From contig JAJZHS010000210.1 in assembly GCA_021798395.1 (NCBI GenBank), forward strand, positions 1 through 5,009: a stretch of DNA of 5,009 nucleotides. Reading direction: 5' to 3'. The notes beneath the pieces were generated by a model, which worked only from the letters and a program-made list of their open reading frames with translations, searched no databases and had not been told where the DNA came from. Within the stretch, counting starts at the first letter, position 1, and the number at the start of each line of letters is the position of its first letter. Made by a program: the position numbers and the translations under genes. The DNA comes from Pseudomonadota bacterium. GTDB taxonomy: Bacteria > Pseudomonadota > Gammaproteobacteria > Burkholderiales > Burkholderiaceae_C. Below, piece after piece: positions 1-5,009 of the stretch.

Positions 1-1
1 C

Positions 2-604
2 GACGGCGTGCGCTACATCCGCAGCGAGCGCGACGTGCTCGGCGCGATTTCGCTCGATCTGTTCGCCGTGCTGCTCGGCGGCGCCACCGCGCTGCTGCCG
101 ATCTACGCGCGCGACATCCTGCTCCGCGGACCGTGGGCGCTCGGGCTGCTGCGCGCGGCGCCGGCGCTGGGCGCGCTGGCCACCGCCGCGTGGCTCGGCC
201 ACCATCCTCTGCGGCGTCGCGCCGGGCGGGTGATGTTCGCTGCCGTGGCGGTGTTCGGCCTGGCCACGCTGGTGTTTGCATTCTCGCGTTCGTTGCCGTT
301 GTCGCTGGGCGCGCTGGTCGTGCTCGGCGCGGCCGACAACATCAGCGTGGTGATTCGCGGCACCCTGGTCCAGTTGCAAACGCCCGAGGCGCTGCGCGGC
401 CGCGTCAACGCGGTCAATTCGCTGTTCATCGGCGCGTCGAACCAGCTCGGCGAGTTCGAATCCGGCTTCACCGCGGCCTGGTTCGGCGCGGTCGGCGCGA
501 CCGCGCTGGGCGGTATCGGCACCTTGCTGGTGGTCGTGGTGTGGATGCGCGCGTTTCCGTCGTTGCTGCGCCGCGACGCCCTGCTGCGCGACGGCGGCGG
601 CTGA
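2..604 (+). CDS. MFS transporter, C-terminal half (5' end outside window)
   Basis: The reading frame enters from the left edge and stops at TGA 602-604, leaving about 200 residues. It is hydrophobic, with segments that look like TM7 to TM12 of a 12-TM major facilitator: LFAVLLGGATALLPIY, then WALGLLRAAPALGALATAAW, VMFAAVAVFGLATLVFAF, LPLSLGALVVLGAAD and two near the C-terminus. The leading stretch (RYIRSERDVLGAISLDLFA) matches the loop 6-7/TM7 junction of EntS-like (MFS_3) exporters. The segment RGTLVQLQTPEALRGRVNAV followed by NSLFIGASNQLGEFESG is characteristic of that family. Such proteins use the proton gradient to export small molecules (siderophores, drugs) across the inner membrane. 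The substrate cannot be inferred here. The GTG at 8 lies inside the domain and is not a start. The stop faces the stop of the next gene across 12 bp. Confidence 0.9.
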   Translation, partial: DGVRYIRSERDVLGAISLDLFAVLLGGATALLPIYARDILLRGPWALGLLRAAPALGALATAAWLGHHPLRRRAGRVMFAAVAVFGLATLVFAFSRSLPLSLGALVVLGAADNISVVIRGTLVQLQTPEALRGRVNAVNSLFIGASNQLGEFESGFTAAWFGAVGATALGGIGTLLVVVVWMRAFPSLLRRDALLRDGGG

Positions 605-616
605 AACCGCGCGCGT

Positions 617-1516
617 TCAGGGGGCGTACAGCGCCAGTTCGATGCCGCGGTGGGTCGAGCCGGCGATGGCTTCGAGCTGCTGTCGGCTCACCCGCGACGC
701 CACGCTGTCGTTGAGCCGCCACCAGCCGTCGCCGCGGTGCACGTAGGCGACGAAGTGTCCGCCCGTCTGGCAGATCAAGCCGAGCAGGCGCTGGGGTTCG
801 GGCAGTTCGACGAAACTCGCGTAGGCTTCGTCGCCGTGGTGCGCAGGGCCGTGCCCGCCGATGGCCGCCGGCAGCGCGAAGCTGAATGCCCGCTGACCGC
901 GGGCCAATCCGGACGTGATGCCGCTGCCGGAATCGTGCACGGTTTCCAGCGGCAAGCCCAGGCCGCAGCGCTGGTGGCTCCAGAGGTCGGTGACGTCCAG
1001 CATGGCTCCGGGTTCGATGCCGCAGCGGCCGAGCAGCGCGTAGACGCTCTCGAGGTAGCGTTCGTAGACGTGATCGAGCGCGTGGTCGTCGACCGTCGGC
1101 GACACGTAGGCGCTCGCCAGGGCATCGAGCGGGATGTCCGGGTGGGTGATGGCGATCTGCGCGCGCAGCGTCGCGTCGTGCAGCAGCAACTGCGTGAGGG
1201 CGGCGACCGCGCAACTGGCGCAGTGGTTGCGCAGGCCGCGGGGCGCGGTGCGCGCGGCCGTTGCGGCACGCGCGGCGTCTGCGGGCCGGTGCGCCTGCGT
1301 TGCCGGACGGCGCGGCTGCAGCCGCTGGGGCGCCTGGGACAACGGGTGCATCTGAGGCGCCTGGTGCGATGGCGCCAGAGGCGCCGGAGCGGATGACGCG
1401 TGACCCGGGCCGTCGCCGTGGCCGCCGCACGCGGTCAGCGCCAGCGCGCCGAGCAGCGCGGCAAGCATCGGCATCGACGCGCGCGCGGGAGAGACGGGGG
1501 AATCGATCGGTTTCAT
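617..1516 (-). CDS. Lipoprotein with USP-like (peptidase C19) deubiquitinase-type domain
   Basis: This 299-residue protein starts at ATG 1516-1514. Residues 1-30 form a lipoprotein signal: K2 and R12, a hydrophobic stretch 17-29, then lipobox L27-T-A-C30. Residue 31 is Gly, not Asp, so outer-membrane sorting is expected. Residues 31-93 are a disordered Pro/Ala/Gln/His-rich linker. Residues 94-299 resemble a compact ubiquitin-specific protease. GLRNHCASCAVAALTQLLL (94-112) aligns with the USP Cys box GLxNxGNTCYMNSxLQ, giving nucleophile C102 and oxyanion Asn N97 five residues before it, as in USP7. GGHFVAYVHRGDGWWRLNDS (252-271) aligns with the His box, giving H254 and third triad residue N269 or D270. 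The end (IELALYAP) resembles the final USP strand. The core between the boxes is about 150 residues, shorter than eukaryotic USPs, and I see no paired CxxC zinc finger. No clear Shine-Dalgarno precedes the ATG; M15 is an alternative start but would lose the basic N-region. A cysteine protease with another substrate is possible; the USP assignment rests on motifs only. Confidence 0.75.
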   Translation of the reverse strand: MKPIDSPVSPARASMPMLAALLGALALTACGGHGDGPGHASSAPAPLAPSHQAPQMHPLSQAPQRLQPRRPATQAHRPADAARAATAARTAPRGLRNHCASCAVAALTQLLLHDATLRAQIAITHPDIPLDALASAYVSPTVDDHALDHVYERYLESVYALLGRCGIEPGAMLDVTDLWSHQRCGLGLPLETVHDSGSGITSGLARGQRAFSFALPAAIGGHGPAHHGDEAYASFVELPEPQRLLGLICQTGGHFVAYVHRGDGWWRLNDSVASRVSRQQLEAIAGSTHRGIELALYAP

Positions 1517-1635
1517 CAGCGAGCACGGCCGCGCGCGACGTTGGGCGGCAACCGTGGGGGCACTGTAAGCCCACCGTCGCGAATCCGGCGTGCGCGCGGC
1601 GCCGCACGGCGCGTGAGCGCGCCGGTCGCGACGGA
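1517..1635. other. Gap between membrane protein and lipoprotein genes
   Basis: These 119 bp separate two same-strand genes. Reading on the minus strand, TACAGT (1567-1562) weakly resembles a -10 box but has no partner -35. The same place holds a GTGGG/CCCAC inverted repeat (+ strand about 1555-1575, 11-nt loop) with no T-run. Neither is strong enough to call a separate promoter or terminator, so co-transcription remains possible. Confidence 0.3.
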
Positions 1636-2232
1636 TCAGGCTGCGTCGTCGCGCGCCGCGCGGCGCGCGAGGCGCCGCAGGTACAGCCGGCCGGCAAAGC
1701 TGGCCAGATAAAGCAGCACCAGCGAGGCCGTGACGTTGACCAGCAGCCGCTGGGCCAGCAGCGACGGCACCATGCGCAATCCGTCGAAATGCTGCAACAG
1801 CACGGAGTCGGGAAGGTCCCAGAACAGCGCGCTGACCAGCGTCAGCGCGAGCAATTGCCACAGGCGCAGGCCGCGCAGATCGGCGCGCAGCCGCAACGGC
1901 GTGGCGCTGGCGCGCCACGCGGCAAAGGGGCTCAGCGCCGACAGCAGCGCACGCAGCACGGCGGCACCGGCGCTCAGTCGCGGGCCCAGGCCGGCCAGGC
2001 CGCACAACAGGCTTCCGCCCCACAGGCCGATCGCCGCCGGCCAGCCGAGCCCCAGTGCCGCGAACAGCCGCAAGCCCGCGCGCAGATCGGTGTACGGGCT
2101 GGTCGGTTTCCACGGTCCGCAGACCATGCGCTGCAGCGCTCCCGCGCCCAGCCAAAGCACGCAGACCAGCGCCGCCGAGGCTATGCGCGCGGCGTGCCGG
2201 CCGCGCAGGCGGATCAGGAGGGGTGGGGGCAT
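1636..2232 (-). CDS. Small polytopic inner-membrane protein of unknown function
   Basis: From ATG 2232-2230 this frame gives 198 residues. After a basic start (R8, R10, R12, R16), hydrophobic segments lie at about 17-34, 53-82 (one long or two short), 88-107, 122-141 and 156-180, so four to six membrane spans are likely. The C-terminus is a basic cytoplasmic-type tail (RLYLRRLARRAARDDAA). An R-x-GLRL segment followed by a Gly/Trp-rich helix (51-73) loosely recalls MASE1-type sensory membrane modules, but no kinase, GGDEF or other output domain follows, so this is only a resemblance. I do not recognise a family. The frame is open upstream to a TTG at 2349, but that stretch covers the likely promoter and has no membrane character, so the ATG at 2232 is preferred although its Shine-Dalgarno is weak. 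It lies 119 bp upstream of the USP-like lipoprotein on the same strand and may be co-expressed with it. Confidence 0.65.
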   Translation of the reverse strand: MPPPLLIRLRGRHAARIASAALVCVLWLGAGALQRMVCGPWKPTSPYTDLRAGLRLFAALGLGWPAAIGLWGGSLLCGLAGLGPRLSAGAAVLRALLSALSPFAAWRASATPLRLRADLRGLRLWQLLALTLVSALFWDLPDSVLLQHFDGLRMVPSLLAQRLLVNVTASLVLLYLASFAGRLYLRRLARRAARDDAA

Positions 2233-2308
2233 CTGCGGTTCGGCTCGTACGCGCGCCTCGCCGGGATGTCTGCGCGTACGCGTCGAACCGGGCGGAAAAC
2301 GCTTGCCG

Positions 2309-2317
2309 ATTGTACCA
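2309..2317 (-). promoter_or_regulatory. Candidate extended -10 promoter for the membrane protein/lipoprotein unit
   Basis: Read on the minus strand, TGGTACAAT (2317 to 2309) fits the sigma-70 extended -10 pattern TGnTAtAAT with one mismatch. It stands out in GC-rich surroundings. Transcription would begin near 2302, about 70 nt before the ATG at 2232. No good -35 lies 16-18 bp upstream, which is tolerated for extended -10 promoters. Confidence 0.4.
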
Positions 2318-2368
2318 GGAACTGCGTCGAATGGAGACAATGAGTCCAAAATCCTTCGAGCCGCTCCG

Positions 2369-2387
2369 GCGTCCGTCCGACGGGCGC
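2369..2387 (-). terminator. Weak hairpin downstream of the PhaC-like gene
   Basis: GCGTCCGT and ACGGGCGC form an 8-bp stem (one G-T pair) around a 3-nt CCG loop, 14 bp past the stop of the PhaC-like gene. No T-run follows immediately on the minus strand; the nearest (ATTTT) is about 17 nt further. It could slow polymerase or be Rho-assisted, or be a chance palindrome in GC-rich DNA. Confidence 0.25.
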
Positions 2388-2401
2388 GCAGGTCGTGTCG
2401 G

Positions 2402-3514
2402 TCAGCGTCTTTGCGTCAGCCAGGAGGCGATTTGCGGCCAGGTCTCGCGCAGGGTGCGCGCGCCCATGAACAGCCCGACGTGGCCGCCCGGAACCGTGGC
2501 GCGCGTGACCTGCGCCGCTTCGGTGCCCATCAGTTCGGCGGCGGCGAACACCTGCTCGGGGCGCGTGATGTCGTCGGCCTCGCCGCCGAGCAGGTACAGC
2601 GGGCAGTGCACCGCGCGCAGGTCGAGGCGGCGGCCGAGGCCGATGAACTTGCCGTGCGCCAGCAGATTGCGCTTGAACAGCTGGTCGATGACCTGCAGGT
2701 ACCAGCGCCCCGGAAGGTCGAGCGGATTTTCGTACCAGCGATCGAACGCCTCGGCCTTCGACAGCCAGACCGGGTCGTCGATGTGCTCGTACAGGTCGAT
2801 GTGCTCCTGCACGTAATGCTCGGTGGGATGCATGTTCTTCCATCCGGCGAGCATGTAGCGGCCCAGCATCAGGCCGCCGCCCGAGGCGATCAGGTCCTCG
2901 TAGAACGCCATCGGGCTGCGCTTGACCATCGCCACCAGCGGTCCGTGGCCGGCGTGGGTGTCGATCGGCGAGCCGGCCAGCACCAGACTGGCCACCTTGT
3001 CCGGGAAACGCGCGGCCAGCATGGCGGCCATCCAGCCTCCCTGGCACAGGCCGACCAGGTTGACGCGGCCGCCGAGGTCGTCGATGCACGCGAGCAGTTC
3101 GGCCAGATACTGGTCGACGTCGAAGTCCTTCATGTCCGCGGTCGCGCTGTGCCAGTCGGTCAGGTACAGCGCGTCGACGCCTCCGGCGCGCAGCGTCTGC
3201 ATCAGGCTCTGGCCGTCGTGGTAGTCGGCGATCATCGACGTGTGGCCGGCGTAGGGCGCGTTGACCAGGGTGGGAACGCCGCCGGAGTCGGCGGCCGAGT
3301 AGTCGCACAAGTCGAGGGTGCGCAGCCGCATGCGCACGCCGTGCGCGCTGGCCAGCCGCGGCTTGATGCCGCCGTGCAGCCGGCTTTCCTCGGCCATGAA
3401 CTTGGCATTGCGCGCGAGCAGTTCAAGGCCTTGCGCGGCCATGTCCGAGGCCAGTTGCACGGGCCAGAACAGCGGGACGTTGATCGATGTGTGGGGGACG
3501 GCGGGCTTGGTCAT
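2402..3514 (-). CDS. PhaC-like (class III size) PHA synthase/hydrolase family protein
   Basis: This 370-residue cytoplasmic alpha/beta hydrolase has no signal peptide. The lipase-like box VNLVGLCQGG (151-160) carries Cys, C157, as the nucleophile, as in polyhydroxyalkanoate synthases. LYLTDWH (116-122) matches the YLxDW/SW motif about 35 residues before it. FDRWYENPLDLPGR followed by a helix matches the region of class III PhaC enzymes that begins with a conserved Trp. GGEADDITRP gives D314 and VPGGHVGLF gives H345, completing a C-D-H triad. The length fits class III PhaC (about 355 residues) better than class I (nearly 600). Class III synthases polymerise hydroxyacyl-CoA with a PhaE partner, but no phaE is adjacent here, and the fold is shared with intracellular PHA depolymerases. 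A synthase, a depolymerase or a related thioesterase are all possible. The ATG at 3514 is chosen because homology-like sequence begins soon after it, though it lacks a clear Shine-Dalgarno. Upstream in-frame codons add a non-conserved 50 residues overlapping the divergent gene's start. Confidence 0.8.
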   Translation of the reverse strand: MTKPAVPHTSINVPLFWPVQLASDMAAQGLELLARNAKFMAEESRLHGGIKPRLASAHGVRMRLRTLDLCDYSAADSGGVPTLVNAPYAGHTSMIADYHDGQSLMQTLRAGGVDALYLTDWHSATADMKDFDVDQYLAELLACIDDLGGRVNLVGLCQGGWMAAMLAARFPDKVASLVLAGSPIDTHAGHGPLVAMVKRSPMAFYEDLIASGGGLMLGRYMLAGWKNMHPTEHYVQEHIDLYEHIDDPVWLSKAEAFDRWYENPLDLPGRWYLQVIDQLFKRNLLAHGKFIGLGRRLDLRAVHCPLYLLGGEADDITRPEQVFAAAELMGTEAAQVTRATVPGGHVGLFMGARTLRETWPQIASWLTQRR

Positions 3515-3655
3515 GTCGAGGGCGTTCGGGGTGGGCGGGCGCTGCACTGCAGCATAGCGCGCACGGTCCGGACATGGCCAGCAGCGCATACCGCCTTCTC
3601 CGGGAACGGTTGACCGCAGCGAGCCGATGCCGACAATGAGCGCCAGGGGAGCAAT
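3515..3655. promoter_or_regulatory. Divergent intergenic region between PhaC-like gene and tpsB
   Basis: These 141 bp must hold the promoters for both the minus-strand PhaC-like gene and the plus-strand TpsB gene. On + a loose pair TTGACC (3610-3615) and GACAAT (3632-3637), 16 bp apart, is the best sigma-70-like candidate, but it would place transcription start almost on the Shine-Dalgarno. On minus, TATGCT (within 3550-3560) is a weak -10. The right end turns AT-rich into the TpsB start. No exact element is assigned. Confidence 0.35.
3645..3651 (+). promoter_or_regulatory. Ribosome binding site for ATG 3656 (tpsB)
   Basis: AGGGGAG lies 4 nt before ATG 3656-3658. It is the best Shine-Dalgarno in the window and marks this ATG as the likely TpsB start, even though that ATG is not in the frame of the TpsB body. 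The only alternative start in the body's own frame before the signal peptide, TTG 3688, has no purine-rich sequence upstream. Confidence 0.6.
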
Positions 3656-5009
3656 ATGAAACATTTAAAAAATCTGTTCACAATCCGTTGCCACTGTCTT
3701 GCTTTCACTCCGGCACTGCGTGCGCCGCACGCCTGGCCCTCGGCTGGATCCTCGCCTGGTCGGCCGCCGCCGACGCCGCCGAGCCGCCGATCGACCTGAG
3801 TCGGCTGCCGCCCGACGCGCCGTGCTTTCCCATCGTGCGCGCCGACCTTGTCGGCGCCCACGCCGCGGCGCTGCCGTGGCTGCAGCGCGCGCTCGACGCA
3901 GTGCGCGGCCAATGCGTCGGCGTCGCCGGGCTGCGTGCCATCAAGCGCGCGCTCGACGCGCGGCTGTTCGAACGCGGCTACGCCACCAGCCGCGTCGGCT
4001 TCGACGGGCAGAGCTTGGCTGGGGGCGTGCTTCAGGTGCGCTTGCACGCCGGCGTCGTCGACGCGGTGCGCATTGATGCCGACCTGCCTGCCGGCTGGGG
4101 CGCGGTGTTCGCGCAGACGCTGGGTGCGCCGTTCGAGCTGCGCCGGCTCGAGCAGGGCCTGGAACTTGCCGACCGGCTGCCGAGTCAGCGTGTACATGTG
4201 CGCATCGAGCCGGCCGCGACGCCGGGCGGCAGCGTCATCGTCGTCGAACGCGCGCCGGGCAGCCGGCGCCGCCTGCATGGCGCGCTGCGCGTCGACAACG
4301 GCGCCGACGCGGCGCAGGGCCGCGCGCGGCAGATTGTCGCGCTGGCGCTGGACCAACCGACCTGGCACCACGACCAATTCACCGTGCTGGCGTCGACCAC
4401 CCTGCGCGGTCTCGGCCCGGCGCAGCGCGCGCAAAGCGCCGGCTTCGGCTACAGCGTGCCGTGGCACGGCATGCTGTTCGAACTCGGCGGGACGACGCAA
4501 CGCGTCGGCCAGACGGTGCAGGCGCGCCACGCCCGCTTCGTCAGCTCGGCCGCGGTCGAGCAATGGCGCGCCCAGGCCCAGTGGCCACTGTGGCGTGGTG
4601 CCGCGGTGCGCTGGAATGGACGCGCTTCGCTGACCCGCGAGCGCGCCCGCGGTTGGTTGCAGGACACCGAACTGACGGTGCAGCGGCGCGACAGCGACGC
4701 AGTCGAACTCGGCGTCGACGCGCAGCGGCCGTGGCGCGCTGGCAGCCTCGGCTGGCAGCTGCTGTTGCGCCAGGGACTGCGCGCGCCGAGCTCGGGGCTG
4801 GCGCCGGCGCAAGCGTTGCGCGCCCAGCTGCGGCTGTCACAGCGCAGCGGCGCGTGGAGCTGGCGTGTTGGCGGCAGCGTCCAGCTCGGCCGTCGCGGCA
4901 TGGCGCAAGAGGAGCGTTTCGCCCCGGCGCTGCACGGCTTCGACGCCAATCGGCCGAGCCGCGGTGACCGCGGCGTGCTGCTGCAGCACGAACTGGCGCG
5001 CGCGCTGCC
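3656..5009 (+). CDS. TpsB two-partner secretion outer-membrane transporter (ShlB/FhaC/HecB family); N-terminal frame break; 3' end outside window
   Basis: TpsB proteins are 16-strand Omp85-superfamily barrels with periplasmic POTRA domains that export a partner TpsA exoprotein. The body reads in the frame of 3670-5009 without a stop, about 451 residues visible of the usual 550 or so. Counted from ATG 3656 with a -1 shift at the A-run, the N-terminus is MKHLKKSVHN, a hydrophobic core ARLALGWILAWSAA (25-38) and a likely signal peptidase site A39-D-A41. POTRA1 is at about 56-133, with PCFPI and the paired C57 and C87 and FERGYATSRV, all typical of ShlB. POTRA2 is at about 134-202, with the family signature LEQGLELADRLPSQ. 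The barrel begins near 205 (LHGALRVDNGA). HGFDANRPSRGDRGVLLQHE (427-446) is the conserved L6-loop/strand block, in which the usual VRGF/Y reads LHGF. Without a shift, ATG 3656 gives only a 47-residue peptide ending at TGA 3797-3799. Non-shift alternative: TTG 3688 with no Shine-Dalgarno. A tpsA gene is expected downstream. Confidence 0.85.
3664..3672 (+). other. Slippery site / A6 homopolymer at the tpsB frame junction
   Basis: TTTAAAAAA holds T TTA AAA (3664-3670) in the exact phase X XXY YYZ relative to ATG 3656. A -1 slip here, or one added A (A6 to A7), joins the start to the signal peptide and TpsB body. Only the start-proximal five codons lie before it. Confidence 0.5.

Noticed and set aside
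601..620. Inverted repeat CTGAA...TTCAG between the convergent MFS and lipoprotein genes, a possible bidirectional terminator.
   Set aside because: It is just the two opposing TGA stops with flanking bases: a 5-bp stem with no T-run.
1517..2155. The USP-like lipoprotein frame stays open upstream to 2155, giving a 512-residue reading frame.
   Set aside because: The added part is arginine/alanine-rich shadow translation antisense-free but out of frame with the membrane protein gene; a proper lipoprotein signal starts at ATG 1516.
1730..3613. A 627-codon open frame on + antisense to the membrane protein and PhaC-like genes.
   Set aside because: Composition is the Arg/Ala/Gly/Val-rich shadow expected opposite GC-rich genes; no domain is visible, and the minus-strand genes carry clear motifs.
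3610..3637. TTGACC-16 bp-GACAAT as the tpsB promoter.
   Set aside because: The -10 is poor and transcription would begin at the Shine-Dalgarno; kept only as a remark in the intergenic entry.
3515..3664. Upstream start for the PhaC-like protein at ATG 3664, whose first residues (MFHIAPLALIVGIGS) look like a signal peptide.
   Set aside because: PHA synthase-type enzymes are cytoplasmic, the next 35 residues are unlike the family, and the start would overlap the divergent TpsB ribosome binding site and ATG.
3884..3959. A 16-nt direct repeat (AGCGCGCGCTCGACGC) at 3884-3899 and 3944-3959.
   Set aside because: It encodes RALDA twice in POTRA1 helices within a coding sequence; most likely codon bias plus Ala/Arg/Leu helices rather than a functional repeat.
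3511..4812. A 433-codon open frame on minus, antisense to TpsB.
   Set aside because: Low-information Arg/Ala-rich translation; the plus frame has POTRA and barrel signatures.

Overview
The window comes from a very GC-rich bacterial chromosome. By eye G+C is well above 60%, with GCG/CGC/CTG-dominated codons and third positions almost always G or C. The gene families (an MFS exporter of the EntS-like type, a PHA synthase-like hydrolase, a two-partner secretion transporter) and the outer-membrane lipoprotein signal point to a Gram-negative proteobacterium, most likely a beta- or gammaproteobacterium such as Burkholderiales or Xanthomonadales. I cannot name a species from sequence alone.

Layout from left to right: (1) the C-terminal half of an MFS transporter on + (2-604). 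(2) Convergent with it, 12 bp away, a minus-strand lipoprotein gene (617-1516) whose C-terminal domain reads like a compact ubiquitin-specific protease (USP, peptidase C19): an Asn/Cys box and a His/Asn-Asp box in the right order and spacing. (3) Upstream of it on the same strand, a small polytopic membrane protein of unknown function (1636-2232), with a candidate extended -10 promoter at 2309-2317. (4) A minus-strand PhaC-like alpha/beta hydrolase of class III size (2402-3514). (5) Divergent from it, on +, a TpsB (ShlB/FhaC/HecB family) outer-membrane transporter that runs off the right edge (3656-5009).

Two things stand out. First, the USP-like lipoprotein: a eukaryotic-type deubiquitinase fold with an intact-looking active site, placed on a bacterial envelope lipid anchor and next to a membrane protein. 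Second, the TpsB gene has its only good ATG and Shine-Dalgarno one frame away from the signal peptide and the rest of the protein. The two frames join exactly at T TTA AAA AAT (3664-3673), which is a correctly phased -1 slippery heptamer inside an A6 run. This may be a sequencing error, a phase-variable switch or programmed slippage, and the sequence alone cannot say which.

The genes do not form one obvious pathway. The lipoprotein and the membrane protein could be one transcription unit. TpsB would need a TpsA exoprotein gene, expected just downstream of the window. Together the USP-like lipoprotein and the TPS system suggest a locus concerned with the cell surface or with interaction with other cells, but that is inference. 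No tRNA, rRNA, CRISPR array, insertion sequence or integrase is visible.
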